64,000 nucleotides of DNA from Streptomyces coelicoflavus (lineage in GTDB: Bacteria; Actinomycetota; Actinomycetes; Streptomycetales; Streptomycetaceae), in contig NZ_BEWB01000015.1 in NCBI RefSeq assembly GCF_003112555.1, forward strand, positions 124,001 to 188,000, read 5' to 3'. The notes below the pieces were generated by a model. The model was given only the letters and a program-made list of their open reading frames with translations, had not been told where the DNA came from and did not search any database. Positions 1 to 8,144 of this stretch are shown here, in pieces. Within the stretch, counting starts at the first letter, position 1. Each line of letters opens with the position of its first letter. The position numbers were made by a program, and so were the translations under genes.

Positions 1-510
1 CTCGCGGGCGGCGGCCGGCTGCCACGCGGCCCGGCGCATCACGGCCTCGATACGGGCCATCAGCTCGCGCAGGCCGTACGGCTTGGCGACGTAGTCGTCG
101 GCGCCCGCCTGGAGGCCGAGGACGCAGTCCAGTTCGGAGGCGCGGGCGGTGACGATGATGACGGGGACCCGGCTGACGGCGCGCAGGGCGCGGCAGACCT
201 CCAGGCCGTCCAGGTCGGGCAGTTCGAGGTCGAGGAGGACCAGGTCGGCGTCCTCGTGGACACGCAGCACGTCCTGGCCGCGCCGGACGCCGAGGGCCTC
301 GTGGCCGTGCCGGCGCAACTGGGTGACCAGGGAGTCGGCACAGGCGGTGTCGGCGTCGACGACCAGGACCCGCCGGCCGGAGGGCATCGGCACGGCCGCG
401 CCGTGACCGGTGACGGCCGGCTCGCGCTCCCCCGCGGGCCGCGGGACGGCCGGGGCGGACCCGGCGGGCGGGCGGACGTCGAGCAGCGCCTGTGCCGATG
501 TGTGGGTCAT
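1..510 (-). CDS. Response regulator, OmpR/PhoB type (partial, C terminus off window)
   Basis: This leftward reading frame starts at the ATG at 510 and runs off the left edge, so about 170 residues are visible. After an unusual N-terminal extension of about 45 residues there is a receiver domain (about 46-160). Its acidic pair is D52/D54, the phospho-acceptor is D94 in the context VLLDLELPDLDG, followed by T121 and K143 in VAKPYG. The DNA-binding domain is not visible. Atypical OmpR-type regulators of this kind (JadR1 family) commonly sit at the edge of angucycline clusters and bind the pathway product or intermediates. A role as cluster regulator is inferred from position. The extension and the presence of all phosphorylation residues leave open whether it has a partner kinase. 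Confidence 0.85.
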   Translation of the reverse strand, partial: MTHTSAQALLDVRPPAGSAPAVPRPAGEREPAVTGHGAAVPMPSGRRVLVVDADTACADSLVTQLRRHGHEALGVRRGQDVLRVHEDADLVLLDLELPDLDGLEVCRALRAVSRVPVIIVTARASELDCVLGLQAGADDYVAKPYGLRELMARIEAVMRRAAWQPAAARE

Positions 511-623
511 GCCCTCCCCCGTGGTCCGGTCCTCGGCGCGGGCCCGGAGCCCGCCCCGACAGTGAATCTAGGCAAGCACGGTCGAGCCCCGGTACAGCCG
601 TGCTGACCCGGCGGGGCCGGTGG

Positions 624-1028
624 CTACGGGTTGCGGACCCAGGCCGACTCGTGGCGGGTGAAGCCGATGTGGGGGTAGTAGTCGACGGCCGCCGGGGCCG
701 AGAGGAGGACGAGTTTGGCGGCCGGGGCCTGGTCGTGGGTGGCGTCGAGGAGGGCGCGGCCGATGCCCGAGCGCTGGTGCTCGCGGACGACGGCGATGTC
801 GGAGACGTAGGTGACGTAGGAGAAGTCGGAGACGGCGCGGACGATGCCCAGCAGGGTGCCGTCGTCGTCGCGGGCGACGAGGACGAGGTTGGCGTTCGCG
901 ACCATGGCCGCGAACCTGTCCCGGTCCTCGACCGGGCGGCGTTCGCCGAGGCCGGAGGCGTGGTAGACGCCGAGGACCTCGTCCAGGTCGAGAGCGGCGC
1001 CCTCGACGCGCTCAGTCTTCCAGCTCAC
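624..1028 (-). CDS. GNAT N-acetyltransferase of the hydrazine cassette (FzmR/KinN-like)
   Basis: A 134-residue GNAT-family acetyltransferase. The acetyl-CoA pyrophosphate-binding motif RSGIGR is at residues 86-91, preceded by the usual beta strand VSDIAVV and followed by a conserved Y-x-x-x-GF motif (YPHIGF). The start is the GTG at 1028, which overlaps the end of the adenylosuccinate-lyase-like gene by 17 bp, so the two are probably translationally coupled. In fosfazinomycin and kinamycin clusters the equivalent enzyme acetylates the hydrazine synthon on the way to acetylhydrazine. That role is assigned here from the neighbouring cassette genes rather than from a diagnostic residue, since GNAT folds are generic. 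Confidence 0.8.
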   Translation of the reverse strand: MSWKTERVEGAALDLDEVLGVYHASGLGERRPVEDRDRFAAMVANANLVLVARDDDGTLLGIVRAVSDFSYVTYVSDIAVVREHQRSGIGRALLDATHDQAPAAKLVLLSAPAAVDYYPHIGFTRHESAWVRNP

Positions 1029-2298
1029 GGAGCTTCTCCAATCGGGTGCGGATCACGTCGTGGTGGACCAGGAAGCGCTCGGGGCCGAGGCGGGCGGGGG
1101 CGATGCCCTCCTTGGCCAGGGACGCGCCGAAGTGCTCGCCCGTCGCCAGCGTACGGTTGGCCGCGGCCTGCACGCCGCGGTAGGCGCGTTCGCGTTCCAT
1201 GCCGCCGCCGAGGAGGTCGGCCAGGACCGCGGAACTGTGCACGAGCCCGTCGGTCTGGTCGACGTGGGCGCGCATCCGGTCGGCGTCGACGCGGAGCGAG
1301 GCCACCAGGTCGGCCGCCCGGGTCACCTGGAAGTGGCCCGCGCAGAGGCTGTCGGGCAGGATCACCCGCTCCACGGACTGGTGGGCGAGGTCGCGTTCGT
1401 GCCAGAGCGCCACGTTCTCCAGGGCGGTGTCGGCGTAGCCGCGCAGCAGCCGGGCCAGTCCGCACAGGCGTTCGCTGGTGGTGGGGTTGCGCTTGTGCGG
1501 CATGGCGCTGGAGCCCTGGTAGGCGCCGGTGCGCCGCTCCTCGACCTCGCGGACCTCGGTGCGCTGCAACAGCCGCATTTCCAGGGCGAGTTGTTCCACG
1601 CAGGCGCCCAGCACGGCCACCGCCTGGAGGAGCTGGGCGTGCCGGTCGCGGGCGACGACCTGGCTGGGCGCGGGCTCGGCGGCCAGCCCCAGGGCGGAGA
1701 GGACGTGCTCCTCGACCCGCGGGTCGATCAGCGCGTAGGTGCCGACGGAGCCGGAGACGGTGCCGACGGCGACGGCCTCGCGGGCGGCGGCGAGCCGGGC
1801 CAGCGAGCGGTCGACGGCGAAGGCGTGCCCGGCGAGCTTGTGGCCGAAGGTGGTGGGCTCGGCGTGCACACCGTGGGTGCGGCCCACCGTCACGGTGTCC
1901 CAGTGTTCCAGGGCCCGTTCGGTCAGGACCCGGCGCAGCCGCCGCGCGGCACCGGTGAGCAGGTCGGCGGCGCCGGCCAGGGTGTGGCCGAGCGCGGTGT
2001 CGACGAGGTCGTAGCTGGTCATGCCGTGGTGCACCCAGCGTGCGGAGGACTCGGGGATGTCCTCGCAGTAGGCGGCGAGGAACGAGAGCACCTCGTGGTC
2101 GCGTTCCCGTTCGATCTCGGCGACCCGCTCCGGGTCCGGGACGCGGGCGCGGCGCATGTCCTCGACCGCCTCGTGCGGTACGTGGCCGAGGGCGGCCTGC
2201 GCCTCGGAGGCGAGGATCTCCACCCGTACCCAGGTGGCGTAGCGGTGCCGGTCGGTGAAGAGCGCGCCCATCTCGGGCAGCGTGTACCGGGGGATCAT
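1012..2298 (-). CDS. Adenylosuccinate lyase-like enzyme of the hydrazine cassette (FzmQ/KinM-like)
   Basis: A 428-residue member of the fumarase/adenylosuccinate lyase superfamily. The family signature SSAMPHKRNP lies at 263-272 and carries the mobile-loop catalytic serine. Histidine H142 in GRTHGVHAEPT and the motif HGMTSYD at 91-97 match the other active-site segments. The start is the ATG at 2298 with GGAAGG six bases upstream. In the fosfazinomycin/kinamycin pathway this homologue eliminates fumarate from an N-acetylated hydrazinosuccinate to give acetylhydrazine. It could be misread as housekeeping purB, but its place between the GNAT and a glutamine-synthetase-like gene argues for the specialised role. 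Confidence 0.85.
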   Translation of the reverse strand: MIPRYTLPEMGALFTDRHRYATWVRVEILASEAQAALGHVPHEAVEDMRRARVPDPERVAEIERERDHEVLSFLAAYCEDIPESSARWVHHGMTSYDLVDTALGHTLAGAADLLTGAARRLRRVLTERALEHWDTVTVGRTHGVHAEPTTFGHKLAGHAFAVDRSLARLAAAREAVAVGTVSGSVGTYALIDPRVEEHVLSALGLAAEPAPSQVVARDRHAQLLQAVAVLGACVEQLALEMRLLQRTEVREVEERRTGAYQGSSAMPHKRNPTTSERLCGLARLLRGYADTALENVALWHERDLAHQSVERVILPDSLCAGHFQVTRAADLVASLRVDADRMRAHVDQTDGLVHSSAVLADLLGGGMERERAYRGVQAAANRTLATGEHFGASLAKEGIAPARLGPERFLVHHDVIRTRLEKLRELED

Positions 2299-2362
2299 GC
2301 AGGGCCTTCCTCGGTGGGAGGGGGCGGGGCGGGGGCCTCGGCCGGGTCGGTGGGCGCCGAGG

Positions 2363-3883
2363 TCAGTAGGCGCCGAAGTACTCGCGCTGCTCCCAGTCGC
2401 TGACCCGTCCGGGTGTGGGCGGGGCCTGGAGGCACCAGGCCTCGTAGCGGCGCAGTTCGCTCTCCTTGAGCTTGGCCAGGCAGGCGGCGAGCGGCTCGCC
2501 GAGCAGCCGGGCGGCGCGGCCGGCGCGGAAGGCGTCGAGGGCCTCGCGCAGGTGCTGCGGTACGAGGCCGGGGGCGCCGCCGGGCGCGGGGGCGGCGGCG
2601 GTGGCGGCGTCCTGGGGCTCGGGCCGGGCGGTGAGGCCCTCGAGGCCCGCGAAGAGCTGGGCGGCGACGGCGAGGTAGGGGTTGGCGCAGGGCTCGCCGA
2701 TCCGGTTCTCCAGGTGCGCCCCGGCGCCGTGGCCGACGACGCGCACCATGGCGCTGCGGTCCTCCTCGCTCCAGCCGGGCCGGGTGGGCGCGAGGGTGTG
2801 CTCGGCGGCGAGCCGCCGGTAGCCGTTGACGGTGGGCACCGAGAGCAGGCACAGCTCCCGGGCCCAGTCCAGCAGCCCCTCCGCGTACGCCTTGCCGTGC
2901 GGGGACAGGCCGCCCGAAGGGCCCTCGGCGCCGAACAGGTTGAGACCCGAGGCGAGGTCGGTGACCGACTGGTTGAGGTGCCAGCCGCTGGGGTCGGCGG
3001 CGTCGAGGAGCGGCTGCGACATGAACGAGGCGTGGTGCCCGCGCCGGGCGCACCAGCTCTTGGCGACCGTGCGGAAGAGCAGCATCGCGTCGGCGGTGTC
3101 CAGCGCGGACATCGGGCTGAACGTCGTCTCGACCTGGCCGGGCCCCGACTCGTGCTCCATCGACCTCAGCGGCAGGCCGAGGGCGAGCAGGTGCAGGGCG
3201 AGGGGGTCGGTGAGGTGGGCGACGCTGTCGTAGTGGCCGTCGAGGTTGAACTGGTAGCCGGCGTTCAGCGCGGCCACGCGCGGTGCCCGGCCCTGGAGTC
3301 CGAAGCCGTTGCCGGTGTTGCCCGGGTCGTCGTCGAGGCGGCGGGTGAGGTACCACTCGACCTCGAGGCCGAGGACGGGCGCGAGGCCCTGCCCGGTGTA
3401 CCGGTCGACGACGCGGCGCAGCACGGCCCGCGAGGAGAGCGGGTGCGGGCTGCCGTCGCGCAGGTACTCGTCGCCGATCACCCAGGCGGTGCGGGCGTCG
3501 CCGCCGGGCAGCGGCTGGAAGGTGAGGGGGTCCGGGACCAGGACGAAGTTGCCGGCGCCGGCGATCTCGTCGACGCCGATGCCGTGGTCGCCGAGGAAGT
3601 CGACGGCGACGGCGTGCCCGGTGTCGAAGACGAACGGGCCGGGGCTGTAGTTCATGCCGTTGCGCAGTACGCCGCGGAACGCCTCGGCGGTGAGGGTCTT
3701 GGAGCGGGCCAGACCGTGCGGGTCGCCGAAGACGAGGCGGACGAGGTCGACGTCGGCGAGGCTCGCCTCGACCCGTTCGGCGGCGGCGAGGCGGGCCTCG
3801 TCCCACAGCCCGTGCCGGGCCACGAACGAGGGCTGCCCGACGCTGCCCTCCGCTGCGGGCGAGGACCAGGACCTGACGTACAT
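2363..3883 (-). CDS. Glutamine synthetase-like ligase of the hydrazine cassette (FzmN/KinL-like)
   Basis: A 506-residue glutamine synthetase fold enzyme. Family segments in order include GLEVEWYL (metal-binding glutamates), ESGPGQVETTF, GWHLNQSV and ENRIGEPCANPYLAVAA near the C terminus. The start ATG at 3883 follows a GGAAAGGA ribosome site. In the kinamycin and fosfazinomycin pathways this enzyme ligates acetylhydrazine to the side chain of glutamate using ATP, making the glutamyl carrier form. It is more divergent than housekeeping GlnA and lies among cassette genes, so a pathway role is preferred over nitrogen assimilation. Confidence 0.85.
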   Translation of the reverse strand: MYVRSWSSPAAEGSVGQPSFVARHGLWDEARLAAAERVEASLADVDLVRLVFGDPHGLARSKTLTAEAFRGVLRNGMNYSPGPFVFDTGHAVAVDFLGDHGIGVDEIAGAGNFVLVPDPLTFQPLPGGDARTAWVIGDEYLRDGSPHPLSSRAVLRRVVDRYTGQGLAPVLGLEVEWYLTRRLDDDPGNTGNGFGLQGRAPRVAALNAGYQFNLDGHYDSVAHLTDPLALHLLALGLPLRSMEHESGPGQVETTFSPMSALDTADAMLLFRTVAKSWCARRGHHASFMSQPLLDAADPSGWHLNQSVTDLASGLNLFGAEGPSGGLSPHGKAYAEGLLDWARELCLLSVPTVNGYRRLAAEHTLAPTRPGWSEEDRSAMVRVVGHGAGAHLENRIGEPCANPYLAVAAQLFAGLEGLTARPEPQDAATAAAPAPGGAPGLVPQHLREALDAFRAGRAARLLGEPLAACLAKLKESELRRYEAWCLQAPPTPGRVSDWEQREYFGAY

Positions 3884-3900
3884 GGGAACGTCCTTTCCAC

Positions 3901-3933
3901 GGGCTTTCCTCGGGCTTTCCAAGGGCTTTCCAA
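3901..3933. repeat. Three tandem 11-bp repeats upstream of the GS-like gene
   Basis: Three consecutive copies of GGGCTTTCC followed by TC or AA lie in the 59-bp gap between the amidase stop and the GS-like start. On the coding strand they read as purine-rich GGAAAGCCC units just upstream of the ribosome site. A recent slippage expansion is the simplest explanation. Confidence 0.6.
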
Positions 3934-3942
3934 GGGCGTGGG

Positions 3943-5331
3943 TCACCGGGCGGCCGCGGGCTCCAGGACCCGCGCGGAGTGCGGCACGGGCGTGCCGAGG
4001 TCCGACTCGAGGCGGCCGGCCAGGCCGAGGACCAGGTCGTCGCCGCCGACGGGGCCGACCAGCTGGAGGCCCACCGGCAGGCCGGAGCGGGTGAGTCCGG
4101 CGGGCAGCGACAGGGCGGGCTGGCCGGTCATGTTGAAGGGGTACGAGGCGGGCGCCCAGGCCAGCCACCGCAGGTCCCGCGGGTCCGCCGCCCAGGGCGG
4201 GCCGACGGCGTCGGCGGCGAAGGGTTCGACGGGCACGGTGGCCATGGCGAGGACGTCGTAGCGGTCCATGACGGTGCGCAGGGTGGCGCGCAGGCCCTGG
4301 CGGACCTCCTCGGCCCGGATCACGTCGGCGCCGCCGAGGGTGCGCCCGTGCCGTACGACCTCCAGGCGGCCGGGGTCGGCCCACTCGTCGTCCTCGGGGC
4401 GGGCCCCGGCGGCCTCGGAGGCGGCGAGGAGGTCGACGAGCGCGGGGTACAGCCGGGCGCAGCGCACCTCGACGTCCTCGACCAGGTGACCCTGGGCGCG
4501 CAGGGCGAGGCGGGCCTGCTCGGTGACGCGCCGGACCTCGTCGGTGGTGCCCTCGTACTCGATCCAGCCGATCCTCAGGACCCGCCCGGTGCGGGGTGCG
4601 TCCAGGGAGCCGAGCCCGGAGTCGGGGTCGCCGGGGTGCGGGCCCGCCATGACCCTCCCGAGCAGCGCGGCGTCGGCGACGGTGCGGGCGAGCGGGCCCT
4701 GGTGGGCGAGCCGGTCGGCGCTGTTGGGGACGTACGGGATGCGGCCGAGGGAGGGTTTGTAGCCGACGACGCCGCAGAACGCCGCCGGGATGCGGATGGA
4801 CCCGGAGCCGTCGGTGCCCAGGGCGCCGTCGCACAGGCCGGTGGCCACCGCGGCCGCGGCGCCGCCGCTGGAGCCGCCCGCGGTCAGGCGGGGGTCGTAG
4901 GGGTTGCGGGTGGGCGGGGCGACCCGGCTGACCGTGGAGGCGCTCCAGCCGTACTCGGAGGTGGCGGTCTTGCCGACGACGACGGCGCCGGCGGCGCGCA
5001 GCCGGGCCACGGCAGGGGTGTCCTCGCGGGGCCGGTCGTTGGGCAGCAGCGAGCCGCGGCCGGTGGGCAGGTCGCGGGTCTGCAGCAGGTCCTTCACGGA
5101 GACGGTGACGCCGAGCAGCGGCAGGGTGTGCCAGGCGTCGGCGCCCAGTTCGCGGATCCGGGCGTCCGCGCGCCCGGCGGCGCGCAGCGCCTCCTCGCCC
5201 GCGACGGCGACGTACGCGTCGAGGGTGTCCCGCTCGCGGACGGCCTCCAGGACGGCGGTGGTGTGTTCGACGGCGGACAGCTCGCCCCGTCGCAGCAGTC
5301 GTCGGGTGTCGCCGACACCGCGGGCGGTCAT
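3943..5331 (-). CDS. Amidase-signature hydrolase of the hydrazine cassette (FzmO/KinK-like)
   Basis: A 462-residue amidase-signature enzyme. The Ser-cisSer-Lys triad is visible: K80 in VSVKDLL, S154 in TAGGSSGG and S178 in GTDGSGSIRIPA. The start ATG at 5331 follows GGGGGAGACAG after a long polypurine stretch on the coding strand. In the known pathway this enzyme removes the acetyl group from the glutamyl-acetylhydrazine to leave glutamylhydrazine. The assignment rests on family plus the cassette context; generic amidases share the triad. Confidence 0.85.
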   Translation of the reverse strand: MTARGVGDTRRLLRRGELSAVEHTTAVLEAVRERDTLDAYVAVAGEEALRAAGRADARIRELGADAWHTLPLLGVTVSVKDLLQTRDLPTGRGSLLPNDRPREDTPAVARLRAAGAVVVGKTATSEYGWSASTVSRVAPPTRNPYDPRLTAGGSSGGAAAAVATGLCDGALGTDGSGSIRIPAAFCGVVGYKPSLGRIPYVPNSADRLAHQGPLARTVADAALLGRVMAGPHPGDPDSGLGSLDAPRTGRVLRIGWIEYEGTTDEVRRVTEQARLALRAQGHLVEDVEVRCARLYPALVDLLAASEAAGARPEDDEWADPGRLEVVRHGRTLGGADVIRAEEVRQGLRATLRTVMDRYDVLAMATVPVEPFAADAVGPPWAADPRDLRWLAWAPASYPFNMTGQPALSLPAGLTRSGLPVGLQLVGPVGGDDLVLGLAGRLESDLGTPVPHSARVLEPAAAR

Positions 5332-5378
5332 CTGTCTCCCCCCTTCCCTTCCCTCTTCGCTTCTCTCTTCTCTTGCGT

Positions 5379-7550
5379 TCACGACGCCCGGCGGTCCGGG
5401 CCGGCCAGCGCGCCGGGCGCCGCGGGGCCGGCGCCGGTGACGGCCGTCCAGTGCCAGTCGGAGTCGAACGCGGTGACCTCGAGGCCGGTCCCGGCGGCGA
5501 CGAGGGCGGCGGCGAGCGAGGTGGCGCGGGCGACGAACCCGGACACCCGGTGGGCGGCGAGCACGTCCTGCTCGCCGAACGGTTCGCCGGCGCAGCGCAG
5601 CAGCCGCAGGTCCATGAAGCCGTCGAAGCGGCGCCCGTCGACCTCGACGGGCTGCGGGGAACGCACCGAGAAGCGCACGTTGTTGTTGACGTGCCCGTGG
5701 TGGTGCTGGTCGGAGAAGTACGCGACGTCCGGGATGACGGGCGGCACGAAGTGGTCGCGGGCCACCACCTCGGGCTCGCGGGGCAGGTTGCCGGCGACGA
5801 AGTGCCAGGAGTTGTAGCTCATGCGCGAGGACATCGCCCAGGCGGCGTCGGCGAGGGCGGCCCGGGAGCCGCCGAAGTGGGCGGCGGCCTCGGGCCGGGG
5901 CACCACGCAGCAGAAGAAGTGCGTGATGTCCCAGTCGCAGATCGCCGCCCAGTTCTCGCCGCGCAGTGCGCGGACCAGGTCGGGCAGCGAGCGCATGCCG
6001 CGGCTCATCGCGAAGTCGGCGCCGAAGGCGTCGGCGCTCGCGGTGACGGTCTCGTGCACCAGGGACTCCAGGCCGGTGCCGAAGGCGCCGTGCGGTGCGG
6101 CGAGCCAGTCGGGCGCGGCGGCGAGGTCGCGGCCGAGGTCGGCGAGCGTACGTCCGCTCAGCGGCAGCCTCGCGCGCAGGTGGGCGGCGACGGCGTCCTC
6201 GCGGGCCCGGGCGACGGGTCCGGGGGCGGCGGCCACCCGCTCCACCTTGTGCATCAGCGCCCCGTGGATCTCGCGGTACAGCTGCGCGTGGCCGCTCACC
6301 TCGAGGCGGCGCTCGCGCAGGGCGACGGCGAGCCGGTCGAGGTCGGCGACGCGGTGCGAGGCGGCGGCGGGCACGGGTGCGACGCCGGGTACGGCGGCGT
6401 AGGCGCGGCGCACCCGCTCCAGCGTGTACGCGACGTGGTCGACGGTCAGCTGGGTGCCGTTGGCCTCCTCGACGCGGCCGAAGCCGGCCGAGCGGATGAG
6501 CAGGGTGAGGCAGACGACCAGCTGGGTGTCCTGGTCGGTCCACAGGTCCAGGGGCAGGTCCCGCAGCGCGCCCAGGGCGCAGTCCGGGTGGCCGGGCCAC
6601 AGGGTCTTGCCGGTCAGGGTGTTGCGCTCCCGGAAGTTCGTGTACTGCGTGTCCTCCTGGTAGAGGACGAACGGGGCGGTGCGCACGGCCGCCTCCAGGG
6701 CCTGGTCGAGCAGCGCCCGGCGGCCCTCGGTCCCCTGCCCGGCGAGCCAGGCACGGCAGTCGGCGGCGCGGGCGGCGTTGCGTTCCCGGACCCGCCCGAG
6801 TTCGCGCCGGTAGGCGTCGAGGGCGGCCCGGTCGTAGGGCACCCGGCGCACACCGCCGACCAGGTCGCGGGGGTCGAGGGGGCGGCCCCCCGGAACCCGC
6901 AGCGCGATCCGGCCGTTGGCGGCGAGCCCGACCTCACCGACGAAGACGACGTCCGCGCCCCCGTCACCCGGGGTGTCCGCGCCGCCCGCGTCGTCCGCGC
7001 CGCGCCGGGCGGCACCGCTGCCGGACGCACCGGCCCCGCCGGCGAAGGCGGCAGACCCCGACGCCCTGGAGTCCGCCCGTACGGCAGCCTCCGGCGCGGA
7101 CGGCTCCGAGGCCGCCGGCCCGGACGCCACCGCACCCGCGACACCGGCCTCCGCCGAGCGCCGGACGGCACCACCACTGCCGGACACACCGGCCCCGCCG
7201 GCGGCACCCGCGTCCCCGGTCGGCCCCGAGTCCGCCCGTACGGTCGCCGGGCCGCGCAGGGCGGTCAGGGCGGCCTCCTGGGCGGAGTTGAGGGCCCGCA
7301 GCTGGATGTCGGCGGGGACGTGGCCGTCGAGGGTGAGCAGGACGTCGAGCGCGGCGCGCAGGTCCTCGGTCCGCTCCGCGCGGCGCCACACCTGCCGCAG
7401 CAGCCCGGGGAACCCGGCGTCGGGGTCGGCGACCCGGTCCGGCTTGGCCGTGCTGCCGGCGGGGGTGCCGAGCCTGCTGGGACGGCGGCTCATCCGCTTT
7501 CTCGCGTTGGCGGCGCGGCGGGATTCCTGGCGTCCCACGGGCTCCTTCAT
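5379..7550 (-). CDS. Large FzmP/Lom34-type protein of the hydrazine cassette, function uncertain
   Basis: A 723-residue protein without a common enzyme signature, in the slot occupied by FzmP-type proteins in hydrazine cassettes. Visible features are a basic N terminus (residues 1-35), an Ala/Gly-rich disordered insert at about 100-200 containing two imperfect copies of one segment (104-131 and 157-183), and a C-terminal half with conserved-looking segments such as TQYTNFRERNT, WDITHFFCC and the histidine-rich SDQHHHGHVNNN, which could bind metal. Its ATG at 7550 overlaps the ferredoxin stop (ATGA), so it is translationally coupled to a probable electron donor. A role in forming the N-N bond or its reduction is inferred from this pairing only. 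Confidence 0.7.
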   Translation of the reverse strand: MKEPVGRQESRRAANARKRMSRRPSRLGTPAGSTAKPDRVADPDAGFPGLLRQVWRRAERTEDLRAALDVLLTLDGHVPADIQLRALNSAQEAALTALRGPATVRADSGPTGDAGAAGGAGVSGSGGAVRRSAEAGVAGAVASGPAASEPSAPEAAVRADSRASGSAAFAGGAGASGSGAARRGADDAGGADTPGDGGADVVFVGEVGLAANGRIALRVPGGRPLDPRDLVGGVRRVPYDRAALDAYRRELGRVRERNAARAADCRAWLAGQGTEGRRALLDQALEAAVRTAPFVLYQEDTQYTNFRERNTLTGKTLWPGHPDCALGALRDLPLDLWTDQDTQLVVCLTLLIRSAGFGRVEEANGTQLTVDHVAYTLERVRRAYAAVPGVAPVPAAASHRVADLDRLAVALRERRLEVSGHAQLYREIHGALMHKVERVAAAPGPVARAREDAVAAHLRARLPLSGRTLADLGRDLAAAPDWLAAPHGAFGTGLESLVHETVTASADAFGADFAMSRGMRSLPDLVRALRGENWAAICDWDITHFFCCVVPRPEAAAHFGGSRAALADAAWAMSSRMSYNSWHFVAGNLPREPEVVARDHFVPPVIPDVAYFSDQHHHGHVNNNVRFSVRSPQPVEVDGRRFDGFMDLRLLRCAGEPFGEQDVLAAHRVSGFVARATSLAAALVAAGTGLEVTAFDSDWHWTAVTGAGPAAPGALAGPDRRAS

Positions 7551-7876
7551 GCGGCGCTCTCGGCGGTGAGTTCGATGTGGTTCCACATCGCGTCGTCGGT
7601 CGGGGACCAGTCCTCGTCGACGTAGATGCAGTCGACCGGGCACTCGAGCACGCAGGCCGGGCAGCCCGAGCACAGCTCGGGGACGATCACCACGTCGAGG
7701 CCCAGGTCGAAGACGGCGCCGAACTCCGCGGGACAGCCGCGCAGGCAGCTGTCGCAGGTGATGCACTCGGACGTCTCGATGCGCCGCGGGGGCTTCTTCC
7801 AGTTGCCGGCGCGGGAGCGCCGGGCGATGCGATCGGCGCGTTCCGACAGCGCTGCGGGCGAGGCAAGCTTCTTCAC
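7547..7876 (-). CDS. Ferredoxin, two [4Fe-4S] clusters
   Basis: A 109-residue ferredoxin with two C-x2-C-x2-C-x3-C motifs: CITCDSCLRGC (Cys 38, 41, 44, 48) and CSGCPACVLEC (Cys 69, 72, 75, 79). It should carry electrons to the coupled 723-residue protein or another redox step of the hydrazine branch. The start is a GTG at 7876 with GGAGGGGG somewhat far upstream. It is the first gene of the leftward cassette operon and faces the AlpH-like gene across a 268-bp divergent promoter region. Confidence 0.88.
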   Translation of the reverse strand: MKKLASPAALSERADRIARRSRAGNWKKPPRRIETSECITCDSCLRGCPAEFGAVFDLGLDVVIVPELCSGCPACVLECPVDCIYVDEDWSPTDDAMWNHIELTAESAA

Positions 7877-8144
7877 GGGATCGGCCCCCTCCGGGACTCT
7901 TCTCGGCCACGGCCGAGACGGACGGTCCCGATCGTCACCGTCCCCCCTCGACTGCCTCCGGAGCGCGGGTGGGAACCGGCTGGAGCCCCGCGCCGGCCGC
8001 TCGAGCCGGTCGCGAGCGCGGCCCGTCCGGGACACCGGACCGTGGGTGCCGGGGGCGCGCTCCGGTCCGTGAGCCGGGTACGCGCCGACCTGCCCGCCCG
8101 CGGGCACGCCGTCCGGCCGCCCGCCGTCCACCACGGAGGAACCC
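7877..8144. promoter_or_regulatory. Divergent intergenic region between hydrazine cassette and AlpH-like gene
   Basis: A 268-bp gene-free stretch between two divergent starts, so it must hold the promoters of the leftward cassette operon and of the rightward AlpH-like gene. No clear -10/-35 pair and no ARE-like repeat were recognised. A GGAGGAA ribosome site lies five bases before the ATG at 8145. Confidence 0.55.

Noticed and set aside
1060..2403. Long rightward frames opposite the hydrazine cassette and hydroxylase genes
   Set aside because: These are antisense frames kept open by extreme GC bias; the leftward frames contain catalytic motifs and ribosome sites.
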